64,000 nucleotides of DNA, taken from positions 868,001-932,000 of the forward strand of contig JAJTUP010000008.1 of the NCBI GenBank assembly GCA_021399435.1. Direction: 5' to 3'. Below, piece after piece: positions 54,888-64,000 of this stretch. The DNA comes from Diaporthe sp. PMI_573. Lineage: Eukaryota; Ascomycota; Sordariomycetes; Diaporthales; Diaporthaceae. The translations under genes were made by a program, and so were the position numbers. Position 1 is the stretch's first letter, and every line of letters starts with the position of its first letter. Below the pieces are notes generated by a model. The model was given only the letters and a program-made list of their open reading frames with translations. It searched no databases and had not been told where the DNA came from.

Positions 54888-55748
54888 ATGGCACCGGAAG
54901 AAACCAATTATACCCAAGGATATTCGAAAGCCGCCGTCTCAAGCCATGCCTCCCGGACAATCGAGTCGGACGCCAGCTTCTTGATCCCCCATCTGCGAGC
55001 TACTCACCACATACTGGACGTGGGTTGCGGTCCAGGAACCATCACGGTCGGATTCGGAGCCATTGCCACAGAAGGCAGTGTCGTCGGCGTCGATATCTCG
55101 GAAGAGGTCCTCGAACTAGCCAGAGAGACTGTCAATGCAGCAAGGACGAACTCGCAGGAGGGTTCCCGCCCCCTAGCTCCCATCACATTCCAAAGAGCAG
55201 ACCTCCTCGCCGGATTGCCCTTCCCCGACAATACCTTCGACGTCGTCTTCAACTCGCAGCTCTTCCCCCACCTCCCCACCCACGACATGCGGATCAGGGC
55301 GCTGAGCGAGATGCGCCGCGTCCTGAAACCCGGGGGCATCATGGCCTCGCGCGACGCCGCGGAACTACATTTCTACCCCCGGGCCTACGATCTCGACAGG
55401 CTCTGGGCGGGCAATTCGGCCAAGGGGTACGGACACGGGAATGAAGGCTCCCACTTCCCTGGCGGCGACATGCCCGCGCTCTTCCGTGAGGTAGGCTTCG
55501 ACGCGGCATCTGGCAAGGTCAAGGTCGGGGCCGGGACGACGGTGCACGCGGGCAGGGAGACGCGGGACTGGTACGTGGCTGCGGGCCTTGGAAAACTGGA
55601 ACCGGGGAACCCTTTTAGAGAGAGCTGGCGTCGTTTGGGCATCACGGACGAGGAGATCGAGGAAGTGAGGGAGGCTTTGGAGAAATGGGGCAAGGATGAT
55701 GATGCATGGTATGTTGCGCTTCAAGCTGAGATACTGGGTTGGAAATAG
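54888..55748 (+). CDS. Class I SAM-dependent methyltransferase (UbiE/COQ5-like)
   Basis: Single exon, 286 aa. Motif I is HILDVGCGPGTITVGFG (about residues 41-57), motif II region VVGVDISEEVLELA has the acidic ribose-binding Asp, and motif IV-like DNTFDVVFNSQLFPHL and MRRVLKPGG follow, all standard for methyltransferase-11 domains. The C-terminal part (WRRLGITDEEIEEV, WGKDDDAWYVALQAEIL) matches fungal UbiE-like proteins acting on small molecules. The acceptor is unknown. It is divergent from a Zn2Cys6 factor, so it may be its target. The ATG has a good context (ATTATGG) in an AT-rich leader. Confidence 0.93.
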   Translation: MAPEETNYTQGYSKAAVSSHASRTIESDASFLIPHLRATHHILDVGCGPGTITVGFGAIATEGSVVGVDISEEVLELARETVNAARTNSQEGSRPLAPITFQRADLLAGLPFPDNTFDVVFNSQLFPHLPTHDMRIRALSEMRRVLKPGGIMASRDAAELHFYPRAYDLDRLWAGNSAKGYGHGNEGSHFPGGDMPALFREVGFDAASGKVKVGAGTTVHAGRETRDWYVAAGLGKLEPGNPFRESWRRLGITDEEIEEVREALEKWGKDDDAWYVALQAEILGWK

Positions 55749-56092
55749 ACATGTGCGGACAGCTTCTTGCGTTGAACGCACATCATGTGTGTCCTTTTTG
55801 TCTTCGGAAGTTTATAACGCATCATTGGGCCAATACTCAAAATGTATAACCGCAAGTAATGATTCATGAGCAATGTTCTTGGTGCACACCATATGGCCCT
55901 ATGCTTTCTGCTGAATCTGCTTTGATTTGAAAATGTATAGCTGTAATAATCCTACTGTGCTGTTGCGCCTTTGTCCTTTCTCCTTTCCCCAGGATCCTGT
56001 GCAGCGAAATGACAGACCAACCGTTCAGTAAACATAACACGGCCTGTCCTGACAATCATTAATACCCAAACCTCAGACTCGCCGTTGCAATG
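55749..56092. other. Intergenic, convergent 3' flanks
   Basis: 344 bp between the two methyltransferase genes, which converge here. Nothing else seen. Confidence 0.5.
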
Positions 56093-57070
56093 CTAAAATT
56101 CAAAATGCAGAAACTGCCCATTCTTTTTAAAAGACGGCAGCAACGAGATAAGTGGTGTCCACCCCCCAAACATAGGAGGATACCGCTTCCCAAACCAGCC
56201 CGTACCCATATAATCATGAACAAATACCCTGTGCCGAAGGACCAAACGGCTGTCCAGTTTCCTAATGTCGTTCGCGTCATCAACCCCCCATCTCAAGCGG
56301 GCCTCGCTGTTGCGGAAAGCTTCCAAAAGTGATGTGAAGACCACAGAGACAGACCCAATAGTGTCGCACAGAATATTCCCGTGTGTGAAATGTCCCAGAA
56401 GCCGTTGTATTAATTGTATGGCCTTCTCGGGTTCCAAATAGTAGAGAAGCCCTTCCATGATTATTAAAGTCGGGCGGTCGTTCGGTATCTCTCGGAGCCA
56501 CGCGTCCTCCTCGCCCGCAACATTTGCCGTCAAAAGAGTGTAGCCTTCGCTTTCTGCATCCCCCATGAGTCGCTTCCTTAACCCTGTCACTCTGGGCCGG
56601 TCCACGTCAATCCATTTCACCTCTCTCCCATGCCTTAGGCGCTCACATCTGCTGTCCAGGCCGCATGCAAGTTGGAGGACGAGGACGTCCTCGTATTGGT
56701 GTTGATCTAAGAAATCTTGCGCCCAGTTGTCGATCTGTTTTGACCTGCCGCAGATGTACTGAATATATGAGGGATCGAGTTGGAAGAGGCTGCGTGAGAG
56801 GTCGAAATTGATTCTGTTCATTAATGCGGAGGCATAGTGGTCTCTGAGTATCGGGTTCTCGGATGCTGCGTCCCTCACGCGAAGGTACCAGACCATAAGA
56901 AGTGTCTCCTCCTCTGGGTCCAGTTGGATTTCGGATTCTTTGGCGTCACTGGAGCGGCTGCTTGTAGTACTGGTGGCTAAGGACGACGCATGACCTCTGC
57001 TGAGAGGCTTCACGATCGTTGGTGAGGGTAACTCCGCAGGGGTACAGGGTGTGAGTGGTATATCCATCAT
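56093..57070 (-). CDS. Leucine-carboxyl-methyltransferase/TcmP-like O-methyltransferase
   Basis: Single exon, 325 aa from the ATG at 57070; an upstream ATG at 57103 would add 11 residues. The LCM-type fold shows: a Ser-rich N-terminus, a helical cap (MNRINFDLSRSLFQLDP, RSKQIDNWAQDFL), the SAM-binding strand VLVLQLACGLDSRCERL, in the position of the family's GAGLDTRxYRL, then WIDVDRPRVTGLRKRL, and the diagnostic IIMEGLLYYLEPE. Family members methylate polyketide or other small-molecule carboxyl and hydroxyl groups, or protein C-termini. Together with the UbiE-like enzyme it makes two methyltransferases next to a regulator and an exporter. Substrate unknown. Confidence 0.85.
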   Translation of the reverse strand: MMDIPLTPCTPAELPSPTIVKPLSRGHASSLATSTTSSRSSDAKESEIQLDPEEETLLMVWYLRVRDAASENPILRDHYASALMNRINFDLSRSLFQLDPSYIQYICGRSKQIDNWAQDFLDQHQYEDVLVLQLACGLDSRCERLRHGREVKWIDVDRPRVTGLRKRLMGDAESEGYTLLTANVAGEEDAWLREIPNDRPTLIIMEGLLYYLEPEKAIQLIQRLLGHFTHGNILCDTIGSVSVVFTSLLEAFRNSEARLRWGVDDANDIRKLDSRLVLRHRVFVHDYMGTGWFGKRYPPMFGGWTPLISLLPSFKKNGQFLHFEF

Positions 57071-60000
57071 GAACAGCGGGCAGGCGCTCAAAAGCAACTT
57101 CAAGGCGGGAAAACAGACTCATGCGGCATGACGGGTTCAAGACAGCAGCAGAAAACAATGTAAAGAGTAGAATGCAAAGCGGTGGGTCCTGATTACCGTA
57201 CGAGGTGGTGAATATGGTCGCATGCCGTTGTAATGTTTGGTTGACAACCCTGTCAAGGTCCTGTGACTCTACTAGCACGCCGACCCCTTTTTGGACCCAT
57301 TCAGTCCCTCATGCCAGATTCTGCTCCTGCTGTCTGCTTTTAGATGGGCCGCTCCCTCGGGAAGGCCTCGCTTCGTTGCGTTTTATTGCTGCCGAGCCCC
57401 AAGATTGTGGAAAGCCGAAACAGTCTGGCTGGGGGGCAGGCAGTCCAGCGTTGTGGACATCCGGCCGCCGGGAATATTAGGGCCACGCAGAGATCAGCAT
57501 CCACTCATCCCACAATTCTGTCATATGCAACCGGTCCCACAGCACCTGCATGGCGCCATGCTCCGCAGATTGGGCGTCCATCCAAAGCGTGCTAAACCGT
57601 TATGGTTTTGCCCCGGTCCCTCGTCCTCGCGTCACTGCAGGGTATGGATGAAGCCTTGAAGTGCCCCCTGCCTGACTGCCGGACAATATTGTATGCAACG
57701 ATGGAAGGAAAAGGACCAGAAAGCCACACAGCAATCTCTCAAGACTTGTAAAGGCATAAACAGTTCTCATTCTGTGTTTGACATTTCTTGGGGCCCAACT
57801 TATTGCCGGATTGTCCCCGAAACCAGACATGATCAGTCTGTGGGGCTTGTGGTTAATCTTACCTGACTGCCTCGTCTTGGTTCTATGGACAGCAGGATCT
57901 GGATCGCCACCTGCATTTGCAAATTGGTCCATGCGATGGAGCTTCTCAATGATGCAGGACCGTGAAGCGCCTGACCAGACTGCCAGACCGGCCTGCTATC
58001 GTGACCCTTTCTACATCCTACTGCACGCGAATTGACAGTCCTCGCCGGCTTTCCCGGACTGCTTTGGGTCGGCATTTGCCGCTGACACCCGCCCCGCCGG
58101 ACCCGTGCTCGCAAAGAACACCTGGAAAAGGACTCCCAGCTCATGAAGTTAATCTGAAAAGTGGACTATGAATGGCGTGGCCTTGGGCCTGGGTTCACAG
58201 ATAGCCTGCGCCGTGGCAGTTTAGATGGCTGGATATCTGCACTGAAGGAATTGCCAAGAACATGGATGGCATGTGGCCCATATGGAACCTGGGATTCGAC
58301 CAAAGGGCCCGCTACTGGGATGCCTAGCCTTTGGCTGATCCACACCGAAGCCCTGGCATGCTCTCACGAGCTGCGAGGATCGGCGGTTCGGTACGTGGAA
58401 TGATTTGCCAAATTGATAGGCAGGTCCGAAAAGCTGATGGCAACATCTGGTGAGTAGTATTGGAGATTCTCGTTGGGATGCCGCGCGGTACTATCACTGA
58501 CCTGTAATCCTGGTATTTTGCCTGGATGGCAGCTACATGAGCTGAAACAAAAAGTGACCCAGCTTCCCCTACACGCGACAGAGTAAGTAACTAGAGCTAC
58601 TGTACACAAATGCATTTGAGAAGATTGGCTACCCTAGGGTACTGTATACAACGGCAGCCCTTCATCTAGAAGTGATCTTCAAGTTCTGAAAACAATTCGC
58701 CACTAGCAGCAAGCCTTCAGCCGTCAACGTGCAGATTTTGCCAAGGATTATCAGACAAATGCAACTAAGAAACCAAAGTAACTTACGCCGCATTGGTCCT
58801 ACTTCTTCACCGCAGGACTCAGATGGAATACTATACAAGGAATATGCCGGTTGACATCTTTGATTGACAGACTCGAGAAATCTGGAGAACGTAGTGGCCT
58901 CACTGGCTTTTGAATTCGTGATGAAATTCTGTGTGCAAACTGCAATAATTATCGAGAAGACCTCGGCACAGTTTCAAGCCTTGTGTAGTCATCAATGAAA
59001 GTGAATACTACCGGCTGGTCGGGATCAACCTCGGATGTATATATTCACAGTTGCTTAAAGCATCGGGTCCAGTGTATCTCCTCGACAAGCTCCTGTCTTG
59101 TAGATGAATGCTTGAGCGAAGCACGGTTTGTAGGGCAACAACTAATAATTGCAACATATATAATGCTCAACATTCCGAAAAGCTGGAACGTTGCCACTAT
59201 TCGCATGCTCGTGAGAGGTAGTTGATGCCAGACGCGAGGGCCTTTCCTTGCAAGACGCTTTCTTCCCCTTGAAGATATGCCTCTTGTATGTGGTTACCCC
59301 TGGAAATTGATGATATTGACACCCAACTCTCCTTGTAGTGGCGTAAGCATTGATGCTAGTGCCAAACCCAGTATCCCAGACACTGATCGTCTTGGTTATA
59401 TGGACTATAGTCTCTCCAAGCAAGAGCAAGAGACAGAGGTTACATTTTTGAGAATTTTCAAGGTAATACCTCGCTCGCACATAATATAGTGCTCACTGAG
59501 CGAGGTAGAATGTGAGCAGTAGTAAGCGACTACTGCATCCAAATATGGCTCAACTGGCTTGGCATTGTAGCGCGCATAAGCGCCCAGGTGTCGTTTTGTG
59601 ACTCGCTGCAACAGCCATAGTTTCCCCTCGATACATGGTGATGCTGTGCGCAATCATGCAAGACACCCGCAGGCGCAGGCCGGGAGAAGCGCCGGTCTAC
59701 CGCGCTGCGATGCCAAGATCCGGGGCGGTGTGGATCGCCGTCGGCGTACAGCAGCAGGGCCCGCCGGCCGCAGGGCCAACGGCTAGAACAGCCTTTCACC
59801 TGCAGCGTCTGAACAGCATCTCGGCGGGCTTGGCATCTCTTTGTGTATAGTCGTATAGTCCGAGGCGGGTGATGTGCGGGAGCAGCCGATGAAACGAGTC
59901 GACAATTGTCCGATATCCGCCGCCACCGGGGCCCGGCATGCCATGCCTGCGCGCGACTAAGCCGTCTTGGTCGTTCAGCTGCGTGTGCACCGAATAGGCC

Positions 60001-60373
60001 AAAGCAGAAGACGTTGCATCTAGAAAATCGTTCGGCCTTAGCATCGTATACACGGGTGTTGATCCCGGGCGACTCATGTAGTCTTGCACATCAGCTGGGC
60101 ACTCTGCTGCAGACAAGTAGCAACCTTTTGGTGCGCCATGTGGCTATTCACCGCCGCTGGCCTGCGGCCCGATTGCCAGTCACTTTTGGCTGCAGCTAAA
60201 CGGGACCCTCTGCCAAGGCAGGGGTCATTCTCGGCCTAGAGCCTAAGAAGCTTTCCGACTTTATCACAATTCTCTCAAAAGCCTCATCAGCCCTCGTCCA
60301 CGTCCACGCCCGTTCCTGATGTTCGCGACCCCGTCCAAGTGCGAGCTGCACTCACCAGGCCAAAGACGCCATC
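57071..60373. other. Intergenic 57.1-60.4 kb, no gene supported
   Basis: The longest gene-free stretch, about 3.3 kb. It is AT-rich at 58.6-59.6 kb and more GC-rich at 59.6-60.3 kb. A 106-codon minus-strand frame at 59796-60116 has plausible composition but no motif and no joinable exon. Part of the left end is the promoter of the LCM-type methyltransferase. Confidence 0.4.
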
Positions 60374-62610
60374 ATGTCGGAATCCGCTATCAGTCTCGAC
60401 GTCGATGACATCAAGGAGTGGCGCTCCATCGTCACTCTCATTGTCTTTGTCTTCACCAGTACGCCCGTTCTTCCCCAAACCCCCAGACCAGAGCCTGTTG
60501 GTGCCAATGAGATGGGCTGACCATTGGGTGCAGATCTTGCCGTGCTCTTTCCCTTCGACGTCCCTGTCTACCTGCCCAGAGTGCTCGTTGAGGGCATCTC
60601 TCGTCTCCTACGTCTTTTGCGCGTCATCCCGCCACAAGACTCGCAGCATGGACTCGAGGGCTACGCTTTGGGGAAACCCAAGGCTTTTACTCGGCTACTG
60701 CTCCCAATCAACTTCCTGACTGCGCCCATCATAGCGGACCTGTTTCTGCTCGCCATTCTCGCCATCGGTCGGGAGGAGGTGGCCGCAGGGACTATCGGCG
60801 CCCACCACATCAATCCCATCGACATTATGGTTTTCTTCATCACCCTGGCATACATTGCCATCTCCATCGATGCCTCGGGGCTCATCAGGTATTTGGCGTT
60901 CAAGGTCCTGCAATGGGGTGGTCAGGCCGGGCACAAGCTGTTCTTCTACCTCTACACCTTCTTTTTCGCCCTCGGCTCATTCATCGGGAATGATCCTATC
61001 ATTCTCTCTGGCACGCCCTTTTTGGCCTACATGACACGCGTGTCGAGTAACATCGAGCACCCCAGGGCCTGGATTCACACCCAATTTGCTATCGCCAATG
61101 TCGCGTCCGCCATTCTCGTCTCCTCCAACCCAACCAATCTCGTGCTTGCTGGCGCGTTCCAGATAAAGTTTGTCGAGTATACGGCCAATATGATCGTCCC
61201 TGTCATCTTCACGGCCATCCTGCTGTTTCCCTGTCTTTTGTACCTCGTTTTCCGGAAGGACACCTTGGTGCCAAAAGCAATCACAATGCACGAGTTGCCC
61301 GAGGACCATCGGGGCAGGAAAGCAGTCAACCCGAATATCCCCTACGCCAGAGGCAACCCTGAGGATCAGGAAGACGAGGACAAGAAACTGCTCGAGCTGG
61401 AAGAAATTCTGAACCCATACCTTGATAAGGCAAGCGCTGCATTCGGTGCAGTCATAATGGCTGCTACGCTCATCACGGTGCTCGTCCTGAACGCCGTGAG
61501 CTCGGGCGGAGCGGAACGCCCTGTCTTCTGGGTCACACTCCCAGCTGCCTTCGTCATGTTCTGCTGGGACGTCACATATGGTTGGATCCACCGCGCCGAG
61601 ACGCGCGAGACAGCAAGGAAAGGCCGAGAGGAGGCCGAGACGGCGAGGGCAGAGCGACTACTGAGAGACCAGGAGGCAGGCGGCCTGGGTGGAAACCAGC
61701 ACCGGCGCCTGAGCTCAAGCCAGGACACGAACTCGGCGGCACTGAACTCGGAGAAGGCTCCATCCCAAGACCGAGATCGTGGCGTTGAAGGTGTAGGAAT
61801 TGCGCCGGCGGCTGCCCGACCTGGCCAGATCAACGAGAAGTCCGACCCGCGGAACACTAACCCAGGAGTGGCACAAAACGAGCCTGTGAGCGAAAAGAGG
61901 AACATGGCCACTGTCCCAACATACGAGGCGCACCCGCGCACACTTGCATCCGCCTCGGACGGCGCGCACACCTGGTGCCAGGAGACCTTTCCCACTGTTG
62001 CGACCGTGTTCTCTCTTCTGCCCTTTGCGCTTGTTCCGTTCGCCTTCGCCATGTTCGTCCTGGTAGAGGCTCTCGTCACCAAGGGCTGGGTGCCGGTGTT
62101 CGCATACGGGTGGGACCACTGGGTGAACAAGACGGGAGTTATTGGCGCGATTGGTGGAATGGGGTTCTTGTCTGTGATCTTGTGCAACGTAAGTTCTTCT
62201 GCCAAGGTGGCAAGCGTGACCTCTATAACGTCTCTTGAGCATATACTGACCTGCATCAGTTCGCGGGAACCAACATCGGCACGACCATCCTCTTATCCCG
62301 GGTTATCCAGGCGTGGGCGGAAATACACAACCAGAACGGCATCCCCATCTCTGACCGGACCTTCTGGGCCACCGTGTATGCCATGGCACTGGGTGTCAAC
62401 TACGGTGCCTTCAGCACCGCCTTCAGCGCGTCCTTGGCCGGCATGCTGTGGAGGGACATCCTGGCCAGGAAGAACATAAAGGTTCGGCAGCTCGAGTTCG
62501 CCCGTATCAACTTCCCTATCATCGCCATATCCATGATAATAGGATCGGTCATCCTCATTGGGGAAGTATACATAATGAGGAGCGACACCAGGCCATACAG
62601 CCTGGGATGA
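60374..62610 (+). CDS. CitMHS/ArsB-like anion transporter
   Basis: Exons 60374-60458, 60534-62188 and 62260-62610 give 696 aa. Introns are GTACGC...CAG and GTAAGT...CAG with branch ACTGAC. The first half contains INFLTAPIIADLFLLAIL, PIDIMVFFITLAYIAISIDASG, then FFALGSFIGNDPIILSGTPFL and SAILVSSNPTNLVLAGAF; the SNPTN-type helix-breaking motif marks the ion-transporter superfamily. A hydrophilic cytosolic loop of about 150 residues (Arg/Glu/Ser-rich) follows, then the second half repeats the theme with FAGTNIGTTILLSRVI. This pseudo-symmetric layout is that of the arsenite/citrate-type transporters. No arsenate reductase or methyltransferase lies nearby to prove arsenic, so the anion is open. 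Confidence 0.88.
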
Positions 62611-63923
62611 CGCCTTCCTACCCTTACAGGCAGTGACGTCACGGCAGCATTGGTATCGATGCTTTCAAAGTTAGGCTTCCCCTTCGAGGAATCCCTGTAT
62701 TGATACGGAATACCTCTACCGAAGAAGAGGGCGTCATTTCAATGATCCGGAAGGCGGAAGGGCGGGATACCCAACTCCACTGAACTTGATCATGGTGTCC
62801 GGCGTTAAAAACATATGTACCATATCTGGGCCCGAAGCCTCATGCCATGGTCTTGCCACATATTTGAACAAGAGAAGCCTCGCTCCGGCAGCAGAGTAAA
62901 GAAGAAAAAAAAAGGACTGCATTACTTTGGCGCTTTGGAGTCGTCATCGAAAGTACACCATTGGGTGCAACAACCTCGCAGGGCGAGGAACATATACCTC
63001 AGGGCCAGCATTCATGACTAGATAACTGCATGTTACTAGAGACATTGCTGCAAATTTGATAAATCAAATAAATTTCGTAATGGTACATTTGCCCCTGATG
63101 TAACTTGTATAGTGTTTTGAATCACTCTGGGTTATTTTCTAGAAGAACTTGGAATGTCCATGGTCAGGTAGGGGTATTTCCAACGGGCAACTCCCACGAT
63201 GTTACATCGTTCAACAGCAGCACCACGACTGTGGTGTATACGTGAAACGGCTAACCTACCTGGATTGCTTATGCAAGAAAGAGCCTGGTCGAACATATAT
63301 ATCAGATCTCGGCAATGGAATCAGGGCAGCAGCTGACATCTTGGCTTTGAATGCCTGATGCGTCTCGGCGAGAGGCACACCTTCGAATCACCCGTAATTC
63401 GGGCGCCGAAGTGTAGTCCTCCAGCTACGATGCCAGGAATTTGGCTCGAGGAAGGGGAATGAATCACTTAGTCCCCACCCATTTAAGTAACGAGGCCTCC
63501 TTGGACCCGCTCAAGTATCATAACATTTGCCAACCGCGATGAAGTCAAAGACACTGCAACTTACGGATCCGGAGTAATCAACTGTATCATAATCAGGTGT
63601 TGGGGTCATCGGAGTTAAGAGTACCCCGGGAGTCATGATGAAAGGAAGCCGGGCACCCAAGGTTCCCGCTTCTTGCGTCGCAATCGGTCCGGATCGGGAA
63701 AGTCAGTGCTGAGAACAAAGCCGTCAAGCGGTCATTTCCCCGGTTCAGACGCCTGTGGATCGGGGCGAGAATTGGTTCAAATTGCGTCAAGAGCTTATCG
63801 GGCTAGCAATTCACGACCCCCACTGGGGAAGCTCCCCTCCACGGCGCAATTTCAATAAAGATCAGCGGCCAGCCCGAGCGTTTCAGCCCCAGTTTCCATC
63901 TCGGGCAACCATTATCCTAAATA
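62611..63923. other. Intergenic 62.6-63.9 kb
   Basis: About 1.3 kb without a supported gene. A perfect 10-bp palindrome GTGACGTCAC with a CRE/ATF core lies at 62633-62642, just after the transporter stop. Confidence 0.45.
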
Positions 63924-64000
63924 ATGAACGGGCACGAGCATAATCAAACAATGGCAAGTGAAGAATTATATGAGCAAGTGGGAAAATGGAACCACCCCTA
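63924..64000 (+). CDS. Possible start of a gene running off the window
   Basis: ATG at 63924 opens a frame still open at the last base (25 codons). The product begins hydrophilic (MNGHEHNQTMASEELYEQ). A second in-frame ATG is at 63951. Too short to assign. Confidence 0.25.
   Translation, partial: MNGHEHNQTMASEELYEQVGKWNHP

Noticed and set aside
59796..60116. 106-codon minus-strand frame with plausible composition
   Set aside because: No domain, no exon that joins on either side; could be a decayed gene but cannot be supported.
63375..63410. TTCGAATC word resembling a tRNA T-loop
   Set aside because: The flanks do not pair into a T-stem and no acceptor stem or anticodon arm can be drawn.

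Overview
The window is nuclear DNA of a filamentous ascomycete (Pezizomycotina, most likely a sordariomycete). Genes carry 1-5 short introns (about 43-190 bp, GT...AG, often with CTGAC/CTAAC branch points). Fungus-specific families are present: DUF6594, a Zn2Cys6 regulator, NmrA-like reductases, TMEM135-like and MEP/Amt proteins. Genes lie on both strands, separated by 0.2-3 kb of non-coding DNA. Exon borders were rebuilt by hand from splice consensus, phase and family knowledge; no search was run.

Layout. 1-5.5 kb: end of a RIB2/DRAP-type deaminase, a frame-broken wax-synthase/MBOAT acyltransferase, and a fungal ubiquitin-like-domain protein with a 33-bp coding repeat. 7.8-12.5 kb: an orphan nuclear-looking protein, a cellular gene with a retropepsin-like domain, and a DUF6594 membrane protein. 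12.8-18.1 kb: two head-to-head NmrA-like genes and a metallo-beta-lactamase-fold protein. 19.3-25.4 kb: a BTB-like protein and a TMEM135-family protein. 26.8-35 kb: small hypothetical genes, a DAO-type FAD oxidoreductase and three decayed genes (M43B protease, F-box-like, aldo-keto reductase), each carrying in-frame TAG codons. 35.3-38.5 kb: zinc alcohol dehydrogenase and an ammonium transporter with GATA sites upstream. 40.6-46.6 kb: a membrane protein, ketosamine kinase, MFS transporter and a frame-broken SMP-30/gluconolactonase-like gene. 47.9-50 kb: a very acidic secreted protein and an orphan gene with a frame break. 50.5-57.1 kb: MFS transporter, Zn2Cys6 factor and two methyltransferases. 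60.4-62.6 kb: a CitMHS/ArsB-like anion transporter.

Themes. Two neighbourhoods look functionally linked. Ketosamine kinase, DHA1 exporter and SMP-30 lactonase suggest glycated-amine or sugar-acid handling. DHA1 exporter, Zn2Cys6 factor and two methyltransferases resemble a small detoxification or tailoring cluster without a synthase. Nonsense codons in the dead genes are all TAG, as expected if CAG became TAG (RIP-like C-to-T change at CpA). Three other genes (MBOAT, SMP-30, the 49-kb orphan) instead carry single-base frame breaks, mostly at short homopolymers, which may be real lesions or assembly errors. I saw no convincing tRNA, rRNA, intact transposon, CRISPR array or biosynthetic backbone enzyme.
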